From IMG/VR virus record IMGVR_UViG_3300017917_001949, positions 1-29,903 of that record: a stretch of DNA of 29,903 nucleotides; one strand, written 5' to 3'. Both the position numbers and the translations under genes were made by a program. The notes below the pieces were generated by a model that was not told the DNA's origin, did not search any database, and saw only the letters and a program-made list of their open reading frames with translations. The DNA comes from a virus. Positions 16,381 through 22,907 of this stretch are shown here, in pieces. Each line of letters opens with the position of its first letter. Position 1 is the first letter of the stretch.

Positions 16381-16791
16381 ATGAAACAAAGAATATATTT
16401 GGACGATGTTAGAACCCCCGTTGAAGAAGACCAATGGGTTGTTGTTCGTTCTTACGAAGAGTTCGTAGATAAAGTAACCGAGATTGGATTAGAGAACATT
16501 AGTATGATTTCTTTAGACCATGATTTAGGTGATACTGCCATGAAAGAATGGCATAGAAATGTGTACCACAATTATGAATTGAATTACGATAACATTACTG
16601 AAAAAACAGGAATGGATTGTGTTAAATGGTTAGTTAATCAATGGATGGATGGTGAACCTGTTGTTGATGTTGTAGTTCATTCCGCAAATGCAATTGGTAG
16701 TGGAAATATGATGGGATACATTAACAATTTTAGACATATTAATCACCTACCTCAAAACTGCATCAGAGTTCAGATTGAACATACGGTTTAA
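16381..16791 (+). CDS. Cyclic-phosphate-processing receiver-like protein (cREC family)
   Basis: 136 aa from ATG 16381; an in-frame ATG at 16351, inside the ligase gene, would add 10 residues ahead of the fold. The receiver-like fold starts at once: IYLDDVRTP (5-13, Asp8 and Asp9), ISLDHDLGD (43-51, Asp46, His47, Asp48), GMDCVKWL (77-84) and VVVHSANAIGSGNM (97-110, with His100, Ser101, Asn103, Asn109). The added His residues and HSAN motif are those of the domain proposed by Burroughs and Aravind to process 2',3'-cyclic phosphate RNA ends in RNA repair systems, rather than a response regulator. Its place right after a ligase and kinase supports that reading strongly. Confidence 0.78.
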   Translation: MKQRIYLDDVRTPVEEDQWVVVRSYEEFVDKVTEIGLENISMISLDHDLGDTAMKEWHRNVYHNYELNYDNITEKTGMDCVKWLVNQWMDGEPVVDVVVHSANAIGSGNMMGYINNFRHINHLPQNCIRVQIEHTV

Positions 16792-16809
16792 AGATTTTTC
16801 TTAGTTTTA

Positions 16810-16841
16810 TTTGGAGATTTTATTTTTTTTAATCACCTTTG
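16810..16841 (+). promoter_or_regulatory. Promoter before the 109-aa gene
   Basis: TTTG (16810-16813), a 20-base spacer, then CACCTTTG (16834-16841), one base off TAnnTTTG; 25 bases before the ATG at 16867. Confidence 0.45.
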
Positions 16842-16866
16842 TAACGAACCAAACAAATTTATCATA

Positions 16867-17196
16867 ATGGATACGAATACTAGCGCCGTTGCGACCAAAA
16901 AATTATCAATAAAAGGAAAGTACGAAGGTTTTAAAGATTTTTACGATGTCAATAAAATTATAATTTACAAAAACATTTTAAAACTTTTCACCAACTTCAA
17001 AAAACAAGACAAGGAACAATTAGTCCTTATCATTTCAGCAAAAATTAATAACTTGGATTGGGAAACTGAATTAAAGTTCCAAAGAAAAGAATCAATCGTA
17101 TTAGTTCGAGATATCATGCCGTACTTTGAACAAATCGAAGACTACGAAACTTGTGGTCAAATCTGTGACCTATACAAAAAAATACAATCAGTTTGA
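16867..17196 (+). CDS. Small basic protein of unknown function
   Basis: 109 aa, Lys-rich and mostly helical by appearance, from an early IKGKYEGFKDFYDVNKI to a C-terminal YETCGQICDLYKKIQ. No membrane segment or known motif is visible. It has its own promoter candidate and converges with the lectin-domain gene, overlapping its 3' end by 9 bases. Function unknown. Confidence 0.65.
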   Translation: MDTNTSAVATKKLSIKGKYEGFKDFYDVNKIIIYKNILKLFTNFKKQDKEQLVLIISAKINNLDWETELKFQRKESIVLVRDIMPYFEQIEDYETCGQICDLYKKIQSV

Positions 17197-19482
17197 CGAG
17201 TGAGATAAGTTTGAATCACCTTTAACAATATACTTTATGTTAAGGGTGATAGAACTTGTCACAAAATTTACAGTGAAACTTGTAACGGGTGTCACTGTTT
17301 TATAATTCGATGGGGTTATCGAATTAAAATCCGATGCCGTATACCACCATACGTTATCAAACGTAATCATACCTGTAAGATTTGCCCCGAGTAGGTATGC
17401 ATCAGGTATAGTAACAACACCATCATCATTAATGTCACCAGCCCTCATTTTAGGTCCGCTGTTCAAATATATTCCCGAAGGTGTATTGTTAGGTGTATTT
17501 TCATTTTGAGACTCGTTAAACACTAAATCAAAGTCTGCCGATGTTAATACAGGATTAAACGTAGGGACCACTTTAAAAGTTGCGTTATATTTTGTTGGAT
17601 TTAACGTATATGTTCCGTTTGTTGCGACAGTTACAGTTTGAACCAATGTTTCACCATTACTATCGACCAAATATAATTTCAATTGGGGACGAGTGGTTAA
17701 TCCTGATGGTATAGTCACAGTACCACTAATCGTTTCTGTTATAATTGAAACGGTACCGTTACTACTATATGCAAATCCACATGTACCACTTTGTAGTTGA
17801 GCCCTAAATAATGTTTTAGTTGTGATGTTCGTGTAACTATTACTTGTGGTTGTGTTTGTAATGTCAGTCCAGTTAACCCCATCGTTAGTTGACTTTTGCC
17901 ATTTAACAATAGTTCCACTATAACCACTTAAAGTTAATGTCCCTGAGTTTGTTGTACTCGTATGGGTTGAAGACGATACACTACCACCAACAGGAGGAGT
18001 TCCTGATGTTACGGTAATAGTTTTCGCATCGGATAATACCGCACTACCACAACTCGGAGTTTGAACCTCAACTTTATAGTAATATGTTCCCGCAGAAGAT
18101 AAGGTTTCAACCAAATTTACAGTCGTATTTGTGATGTTAGTCCAATTGACATTATCAGTTGACCTCATCCATTTGTTTACATTTCCTTGTTGACCCGATA
18201 ATGTTAATTCAACGGTTCCACCTGAACATATTGAATTATTTACCGCAAAGATGGTACCTGATTTAGTTGGTTTAACGGATAAGAATGTACTTGATGTTGC
18301 CAATCCTGTACATGAGGTTGGACTTGTTGAGTTTATAATTGCTCTATAATATGTTGTCTTAGTTAAATTCGTTACGGTAATACTTGAAGATGTTGAACTA
18401 ATAGTTGTTCCCGCAGTAAAGAAGTTATCGAAAGAAGATTCCCATCTAACAATACTTCCCGTATAACTATTAAGAGTCAATGTCGTACTATTTGAACCAG
18501 AACATACGTTAATATCTCCACCTGAAATGTATCCACTTGACGCACCACTAATCTCAACACTACATGTTAATATTGTTGTACTTGTTGTGATATCTCCCGG
18601 CATGTCACCATATTCACAAAGATAACCACCCAAGTTTGTATTAGGTAAGTCATTCCATTGACCCGCATTTGCTGAGTAGAATTGACCATAATGTTCTCCA
18701 CCCGAGTTATTGGGTTCCCCACCGGCCCATTTTGCATACTGACCTGTTACTGCGGTACTTCCATTAGAGAATTGGGTACCCTTTTCGGGTCCTGATATCC
18801 AATGCCATTTTTGTTCAACTGCAGCCTGACTTGCATATGCCGTTGTTCCTTTTGCATCGTTAACTAAACTCATTTCATCCGATGCACCAAACCAACAATC
18901 ACTTGCCATTAATTTCCAAACGAAATTGTTTTCCGCTTCAGATGACATTGTTGCCAAATAACCAACCCTACCAAAATACGACCTAGTTTCTGCTGATGTT
19001 TTGGCGTTTGTAAATGTTGTGGTTCCTGACACGTATTCATAAAAGTGTTCCGTTAACGGATTGTAAAATACAGTACCAGCAACAAATGTAATTCTTCTTT
19101 GTAATGAATAACATGTTGCCGAAGTTGATTTAAATTCAACACCCCTTAAAATTGTCTGCCAATTTGCTGCGGTTGTTGTTCCGTTAAAAACTAAGACACC
19201 TGTTGTTGTGTTGAATGTGGATACAGTGACACCTGAAGGTAATGTAACTGTTGACCTTAATTGGTCACCACTCGCTCCACTTATGTAACTTTGAGATATT
19301 TGAACTCTAAATCCATTTATTGTTCCATTCGCAGTTAATGTTACATTTGGGTCAACCTTTGTCCACGTATTGTTGGTAACAGATAAAACACCCGTGCTCG
19401 ATGTTCCAAGACTAACAGATGTTGCCTGTGAAAAACCTAAGACAGGTAATAATAAAAATAATATGTATAGTAATTTTCTCAT
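17188..19482 (-). CDS. Secreted C-type-lectin and dockerin-like surface protein
   Basis: 764 aa. Signal peptide MRKLLYILFLLLPVLGFSQA (1-19). Residues about 20-130 are beta-rich. A C-type lectin domain spans about 136-291: GYLATMSSEAENNFVW near 174, GGEPNNSGGEHYGQFY with the EPN motif (256-258) typical of mannose-type calcium sites, and QWNDLPN with WND at 276-278. About 310-585 holds three or more Thr/Ser-rich repeats of the form 'sG..G.ivkWq.S.dn..W' seen in Bacteroidota adhesins. A carboxypeptidase-regulatory-like segment follows, then a dockerin-like calcium loop (GDINDDGVVTIPDAYLLG, 682 on) with the LNIKYIVKGDSN end. There is no T9SS-type tail. It overlaps the barrel gene by 4 bases. It is predicted to be exported and bind surface sugars; a virion fibre role is argued against by the signal peptide. 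Confidence 0.83.
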   Translation of the reverse strand: MRKLLYILFLLLPVLGFSQATSVSLGTSSTGVLSVTNNTWTKVDPNVTLTANGTINGFRVQISQSYISGASGDQLRSTVTLPSGVTVSTFNTTTGVLVFNGTTTAANWQTILRGVEFKSTSATCYSLQRRITFVAGTVFYNPLTEHFYEYVSGTTTFTNAKTSAETRSYFGRVGYLATMSSEAENNFVWKLMASDCWFGASDEMSLVNDAKGTTAYASQAAVEQKWHWISGPEKGTQFSNGSTAVTGQYAKWAGGEPNNSGGEHYGQFYSANAGQWNDLPNTNLGGYLCEYGDMPGDITTSTTILTCSVEISGASSGYISGGDINVCSGSNSTTLTLNSYTGSIVRWESSFDNFFTAGTTISSTSSSITVTNLTKTTYYRAIINSTSPTSCTGLATSSTFLSVKPTKSGTIFAVNNSICSGGTVELTLSGQQGNVNKWMRSTDNVNWTNITNTTVNLVETLSSAGTYYYKVEVQTPSCGSAVLSDAKTITVTSGTPPVGGSVSSSTHTSTTNSGTLTLSGYSGTIVKWQKSTNDGVNWTDITNTTTSNSYTNITTKTLFRAQLQSGTCGFAYSSNGTVSIITETISGTVTIPSGLTTRPQLKLYLVDSNGETLVQTVTVATNGTYTLNPTKYNATFKVVPTFNPVLTSADFDLVFNESQNENTPNNTPSGIYLNSGPKMRAGDINDDGVVTIPDAYLLGANLTGMITFDNVWWYTASDFNSITPSNYKTVTPVTSFTVNFVTSSITLNIKYIVKGDSNLSHSSN

Positions 19483-21119
19483 AAATTAATCTTACTACCA
19501 ATTAAGAAGAAAGATAGAATTGGAATTTCAGGGTTAGTACTTAAATTCGCCTTGTAGTTAAGGTTTACTTTAAATCTTTTTGTGATTTGATAATCGAAAC
19601 CACTACCCAAGAATCCACTAAAATATCTATCGGTTATTGTTACTTGTTCTTTTGTTGAATAAACTAACGGTGTTGACATAACATATAGTTCAGGAGAAAC
19701 CATTAATTTCTTACCCACTTTAAATGGTCGAGTATAAAATGCAGTGAATGATGGTGAATAAAAACCACTTTTATCTTCCGCAATAATCGATACCGCACCT
19801 GATAAGTTAAATCCTGTTACACCCCATTTCCCCGCGTTTAATATTCCACTATATCCAACAAACGCCAATATATTACCGTAGGTATAAACTCCGGTTAAAT
19901 TTACGTTGTGGATGTATTTTATTGTTTGTTTTTTATTATAATTTAGTTTCGTCCACTTAGCAGATAGTGCAAATTGATTAAGGTTTGCCCAAATCATTGC
20001 AGTCGCGCCAACACTCGATAAACCGGTCATTGATGACCTATTCATTCCTAAATTTAAAATTGGAGTAAATGTTTTATCTAAGTTTTGAGCAGTTGTTAAA
20101 TCGGATGAAATAATCAATGGATTAGAGGTACCTGATTTACCTCCACTTTTTCCTCCACCCTTTCCTCCACCTGAACTACCACCACCACTACCATTATCGT
20201 TGTGAGCGTCATTGTTCATTGTTGTGGTTGCACCAACTTCTTCACCATTTTGTTGTGAATTTCCATTATTGTTTCCTGTACCACTACCTGATGTTCCATT
20301 AGAACCTCCTGTTGTGCTTCCCGAACCACCCGTATTTCCACCTGTTGAACTTCCATTACCTCCGGTTCCACTTCCACCAGTTGTACCCGAACCACTTCCA
20401 CCTGTTGAACTTCCATTACCTCCGGTTCCACTTCCACCAGTTGTACCCGAACCACTCGACCCTGAACCACCTACAGGTGGCTGAGACGAGCCACTTCCCC
20501 CTTGAGTTGGGTTATTTGAACCTGTGCTGTTTCCGCCTTGCGTTCCTGTTGAACCTCCCTGAGAAGGATTAGTTCCTCCAGTTGACCCAGTAGTTCCTCC
20601 TGAACCTTGGGATTGACCTCCATTTTCACCTCCCTGAGAAGACGAACCACCTCCGTTATTGTTATTTCCTGACCCATTTGAATTTCCATTAGATTGTTTA
20701 TTCCCATCTTTTTTATTATTGTTACCCGCATTTAAATTACCTCCACTTGCTGAAGATTGAGCAGATGCCATAATACTACCAACAACGGATTGTACGGTAC
20801 TACTAATAATTTGAGATGTGATTTGGTTTTGAGTAACCTGTCCTTGTTGTTGTGAACATGGATTTGTTTGACGGTACTCTATGTATGCTTGATTAATCCA
20901 GTTTGAGAATGTTCCGTTGGTAACATCCGCGGCGGTAACAAATCTACTTTTATTTAGGAAAAATATCGTAGTACCACCTTGTAATGGAATCGTGAAAAGA
21001 GTCACTTCTTTTGTACACGGGTCAATGAATGTTTGCACCGACACCTGAGCCTTTACGTTCTGACTAAACAGGACGAAAAAACTTACAAAAAATAATGTCT
21101 TTATTGTCTTCCAATACAT
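19479..21119 (-). CDS. Gly-rich outer-membrane beta-barrel protein
   Basis: 546 aa from ATG 21119 (an upstream ATG at 21158 would put hydrophobic residues before the signal and run into the terminator). Signal peptide about 1-24 (LFFVSFFVLFSQNVKAQ). A small N-terminal domain with two Cys (about 25-90) is followed by a very long Gly/Ser/Asn/Thr-rich low-complexity stretch (about 125-330). The C-terminal 200 residues alternate hydrophobic and polar residues as membrane beta-strands (KWTKLNYNKKQTIKYI, VNLTGVYTYGNILAFVGYSG, GFDYQITKRFKVNLNYKANL), ending in GSKINL. I read it as an outer-membrane barrel with a flexible linker to a periplasmic head. It contains a 60-bp tandem DNA repeat. The family is unrecognised. 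Confidence 0.72.
   Translation of the reverse strand: MYWKTIKTLFFVSFFVLFSQNVKAQVSVQTFIDPCTKEVTLFTIPLQGGTTIFFLNKSRFVTAADVTNGTFSNWINQAYIEYRQTNPCSQQQGQVTQNQITSQIISSTVQSVVGSIMASAQSSASGGNLNAGNNNKKDGNKQSNGNSNGSGNNNNGGGSSSQGGENGGQSQGSGGTTGSTGGTNPSQGGSTGTQGGNSTGSNNPTQGGSGSSQPPVGGSGSSGSGTTGGSGTGGNGSSTGGSGSGTTGGSGTGGNGSSTGGNTGGSGSTTGGSNGTSGSGTGNNNGNSQQNGEEVGATTTMNNDAHNDNGSGGGSSGGGKGGGKSGGKSGTSNPLIISSDLTTAQNLDKTFTPILNLGMNRSSMTGLSSVGATAMIWANLNQFALSAKWTKLNYNKKQTIKYIHNVNLTGVYTYGNILAFVGYSGILNAGKWGVTGFNLSGAVSIIAEDKSGFYSPSFTAFYTRPFKVGKKLMVSPELYVMSTPLVYSTKEQVTITDRYFSGFLGSGFDYQITKRFKVNLNYKANLSTNPEIPILSFFLIGSKINL
20336..20456. repeat. 60-bp direct tandem repeat inside the barrel gene
   Basis: The block at 20341-20400 is repeated at 20401-20456 without a mismatch in the shared part (about 61 matched bases, period 60). 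It encodes a 20-residue Gly/Ser/Thr unit (TGGSGTGGNGSS type) in frame, so copy-number change would alter linker length without breaking the gene. Confidence 0.9.
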
Positions 21120-21132
21120 AATAATAAATATT

Positions 21133-21155
21133 AAAAAGGGGGTCATTAACCCCCC
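21133..21155 (-). terminator. Rho-independent terminator after the CsgG-like gene
   Basis: On the minus strand GGGGGT pairs with ACCCCC around TAATG, followed by five T (21137-21133). It lies between the CsgG-like stop (21188) and the barrel start (21119), so the last two genes of the cassette depend on read-through or their own promoter. Confidence 0.8.
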
Positions 21156-21187
21156 CAATTTTTAATTATCAATAATAAAAAATGACA

Positions 21188-21955
21188 TTAGTTGGGAAAA
21201 ACTCCCTTCTTAATCATCCTAAGAAGGATTCTACTACATGCGATGTCCAAAGATTTCTTTGTTGCGATTCCGATAGTGGATTGGTTGAATTTTACTTCAC
21301 TTAGATTGTCATCGTTTAATAAACTCAATTCTCTTACTGTTGTTGCTTCACCTAAACCACTGGCACCAATAATAGCACCCGTTTCTGCATCTGTAAATCG
21401 AACTTGCATACCAATACGGGTAGTTACTGTATTCTTAACACCGTTTGTCATGTTTACCGTTTCATCTTCACTTACAGAATAATCGTATAATTCAATCGTT
21501 ACAAAATAATGAGCCAAACGTATCTTACCTCGACCATTTAAAGTATCTTGTGAAATCCCTGCCTGTGATGCTTGGAATTGTTTAACCATTCTATTTTTAA
21601 TTTCGGTTTTATCCTCGGTGAAAATAAAACGATTAAGATTCTCAAGATACTCAAGTGTCATATTCGCAACACCCAAACCAACTTTCTTTTCTTTTAGTTC
21701 AGGATATAGTTCATATACCTCATCACTAATACCGATTTTCAAAATCTGTATTGGAATTTGCGGTCCATCATAATCCATTAAAGAGTCGATGTTGACACTG
21801 GTTTCAAAAGATGCTTTGTATTGTTCCGTTTGTGTTTTACCAATAACTTGAGCAGTCGCCTTATTTGCGAATACAAACATTAAAAGGAACCATAAGATAA
21901 CAATACCGATTGGCATCAAATATTGTTTTACTTTATCGTTATTTAAGAGTTTCAT
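21188..21955 (-). CDS. csgG: CsgG-like curli-type outer-membrane secretion protein
   Basis: 255 aa. An N-terminal hydrophobic export segment (PIGIVILWFLLMFVFANKATAQ, about 15-36) leads to a CsgG-type domain: VGLGVANMTLEYLENLNRF, GRGKIRLAHYFVTIELYDYS, TRIGMQVRFTDAETGAIIGASGLGEATT and SLDIACSRILLRMIKK. CsgG forms a nonameric outer-membrane channel that exports curli subunits and related substrates. E. coli CsgG is a lipoprotein with an N-terminal Cys; here the export signal ends ATAQ with no lipobox. It follows the calcium-motif membrane-protein gene after one base and is ended by a strong terminator. No CsgA- or CsgE-like gene is recognised nearby, so the cargo is unknown. Confidence 0.75.
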   Translation of the reverse strand: MKLLNNDKVKQYLMPIGIVILWFLLMFVFANKATAQVIGKTQTEQYKASFETSVNIDSLMDYDGPQIPIQILKIGISDEVYELYPELKEKKVGLGVANMTLEYLENLNRFIFTEDKTEIKNRMVKQFQASQAGISQDTLNGRGKIRLAHYFVTIELYDYSVSEDETVNMTNGVKNTVTTRIGMQVRFTDAETGAIIGASGLGEATTVRELSLLNDDNLSEVKFNQSTIGIATKKSLDIACSRILLRMIKKGVFPN

Positions 21956-21956
21956 A

Positions 21957-22550
21957 TTATAAACTGTGTTCTTCTTTTATTTTTCCGCACTTTAAACATT
22001 CTTCTTCACCATCTCCATCAGCGTCACCCCAAACGTGTTCACACTGTCTGTGGTCAAAATACTCGTCGATAATTCCGTCGTTGTCAAAGTCTAATCCATC
22101 CATAACACCGTCTCCATCTTCATCTATTTCAACACCTTTTTTCTCAACTTGGACATTTACTTGGACTGATTGTCCAACTTCGTCGTTTGTTGGTAATACT
22201 AATGGTTGAATTGATGTTGGTGAACTTGGTGGTGTGTTTGGCATATCTGCGGTGTTTGAGAGAGATGTACCATCTTCCTCATCCATTTTTTGTACTAACA
22301 TTTTGTCTTTATCGGTATCACTGAACCAATAGTCAATGATTTTACCATAAGAACCAATAAACGCACCTAATAAAAGAAGTAATAGTTCCTTCCACTCACC
22401 TTCAATTGGGGATTTAGAAAATATGGCGAAAAACATTCCGCCCACGATAAACATAAATCCACCTAACACTAACGCAGTGATATACCATCTGCGTTTCATC
22501 ATTGCGTTTAATAATTCCTTAAATCCTGTTGGTTGTTGTGTATTAGACAT
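21957..22550 (-). CDS. Two-helix membrane protein with Ca-binding and Cys/His tail
   Basis: 197 aa. Two hydrophobic helices at about 23-45 and 55-74 resemble a holin or membrane anchor. The soluble tail has a Pro/Ser linker (about 100-120) and then acidic calcium-loop motifs of thrombospondin-type-3 style: DEDGDGVMDGLDFDNDGIID at 143-162 and DADGDG at 176-181. Around and after the last loop are Cys170, His172, Cys185 and Cys188 (QCEH and CLKCG), a possible zinc knuckle. It starts 24 bases after the small membrane gene and ends one base before the csgG-like gene. A membrane-anchored partner of the secretion protein or a specialised holin are both possible. Confidence 0.68.
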   Translation of the reverse strand: MSNTQQPTGFKELLNAMMKRRWYITALVLGGFMFIVGGMFFAIFSKSPIEGEWKELLLLLLGAFIGSYGKIIDYWFSDTDKDKMLVQKMDEEDGTSLSNTADMPNTPPSSPTSIQPLVLPTNDEVGQSVQVNVQVEKKGVEIDEDGDGVMDGLDFDNDGIIDEYFDHRQCEHVWGDADGDGEEECLKCGKIKEEHSL

Positions 22551-22573
22551 ATTTCTTTTTTTATTTTAAATTA

Positions 22574-22903
22574 TTACCATTTTGGCTCTTCAGAAGCAAA
22601 ATCGTCTTTTTTCTTTTCTTTAGGTTTTTCAGCTGGTGTTGCAGATGCTGCTGGTTTTTCAACAACTCTCTCAATCACTTTGGTTGTGCCACCTGATTGT
22701 TGTTGTTGCTGTTGATTGGCATTACTGTTAGTAATGTTAATAACAGGTGCCGCTTGTTGAACTGGCTGAGACTCTTCTGCTCCTCCACCTAACATTGTGG
22801 TTAACCATGTACCAACACCCAATACTGCGGTTGATGCTACACCAATGATGGTCTTTTTAAGGCCAGACCAAGTACCTTCCTGTTCTTGTGTTTCTTCGCT
22901 CAT
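22574..22903 (-). CDS. Small single-span membrane protein with Gln/Ala/Pro tail
   Basis: 109 aa. One transmembrane helix (about 17-40: IIGVASTAVLGVGTWLTTML) follows a short charged N-terminus. The rest is low complexity: Asn/Gln-rich (NITNSNANQQQQQQSGG), Ala/Pro-rich and finally Lys-rich (EKPKEKKKDDFASEEPKW). This resembles phage antiholin or spanin-like proteins in build, but no motif proves it. It lies 4 bases after the T9SS-sorted protein gene on the same strand. Confidence 0.6.
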   Translation of the reverse strand: MSEETQEQEGTWSGLKKTIIGVASTAVLGVGTWLTTMLGGGAEESQPVQQAAPVINITNSNANQQQQQQSGGTTKVIERVVEKPAASATPAEKPKEKKKDDFASEEPKW

Positions 22904-22907
22904 AAAT

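Noticed and set aside
16381-16791. Two-component response regulator
   Set aside because: The fold is receiver-like, but the conserved His residues and HSAN motif, and the RNA kinase and ligase neighbours, point to cyclic-phosphate processing.
17188-19482. Tail fibre or receptor-binding protein
   Set aside because: The lectin domain suggests it, but a clean Sec signal peptide and dockerin-like end argue for export to the cell surface rather than virion assembly in the cytoplasm.
20336-20456. CRISPR array
   Set aside because: Repeats are directly adjacent with no spacers, and they are in frame inside a gene.
20212-20731. Pro-rich and Val/Gln-rich frames over the Gly-rich barrel gene, in both strands
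   Set aside because: Low-complexity shadows of the Gly/Ser repeats; the signal peptide and barrel strands only make sense in the 19479-21119 frame.
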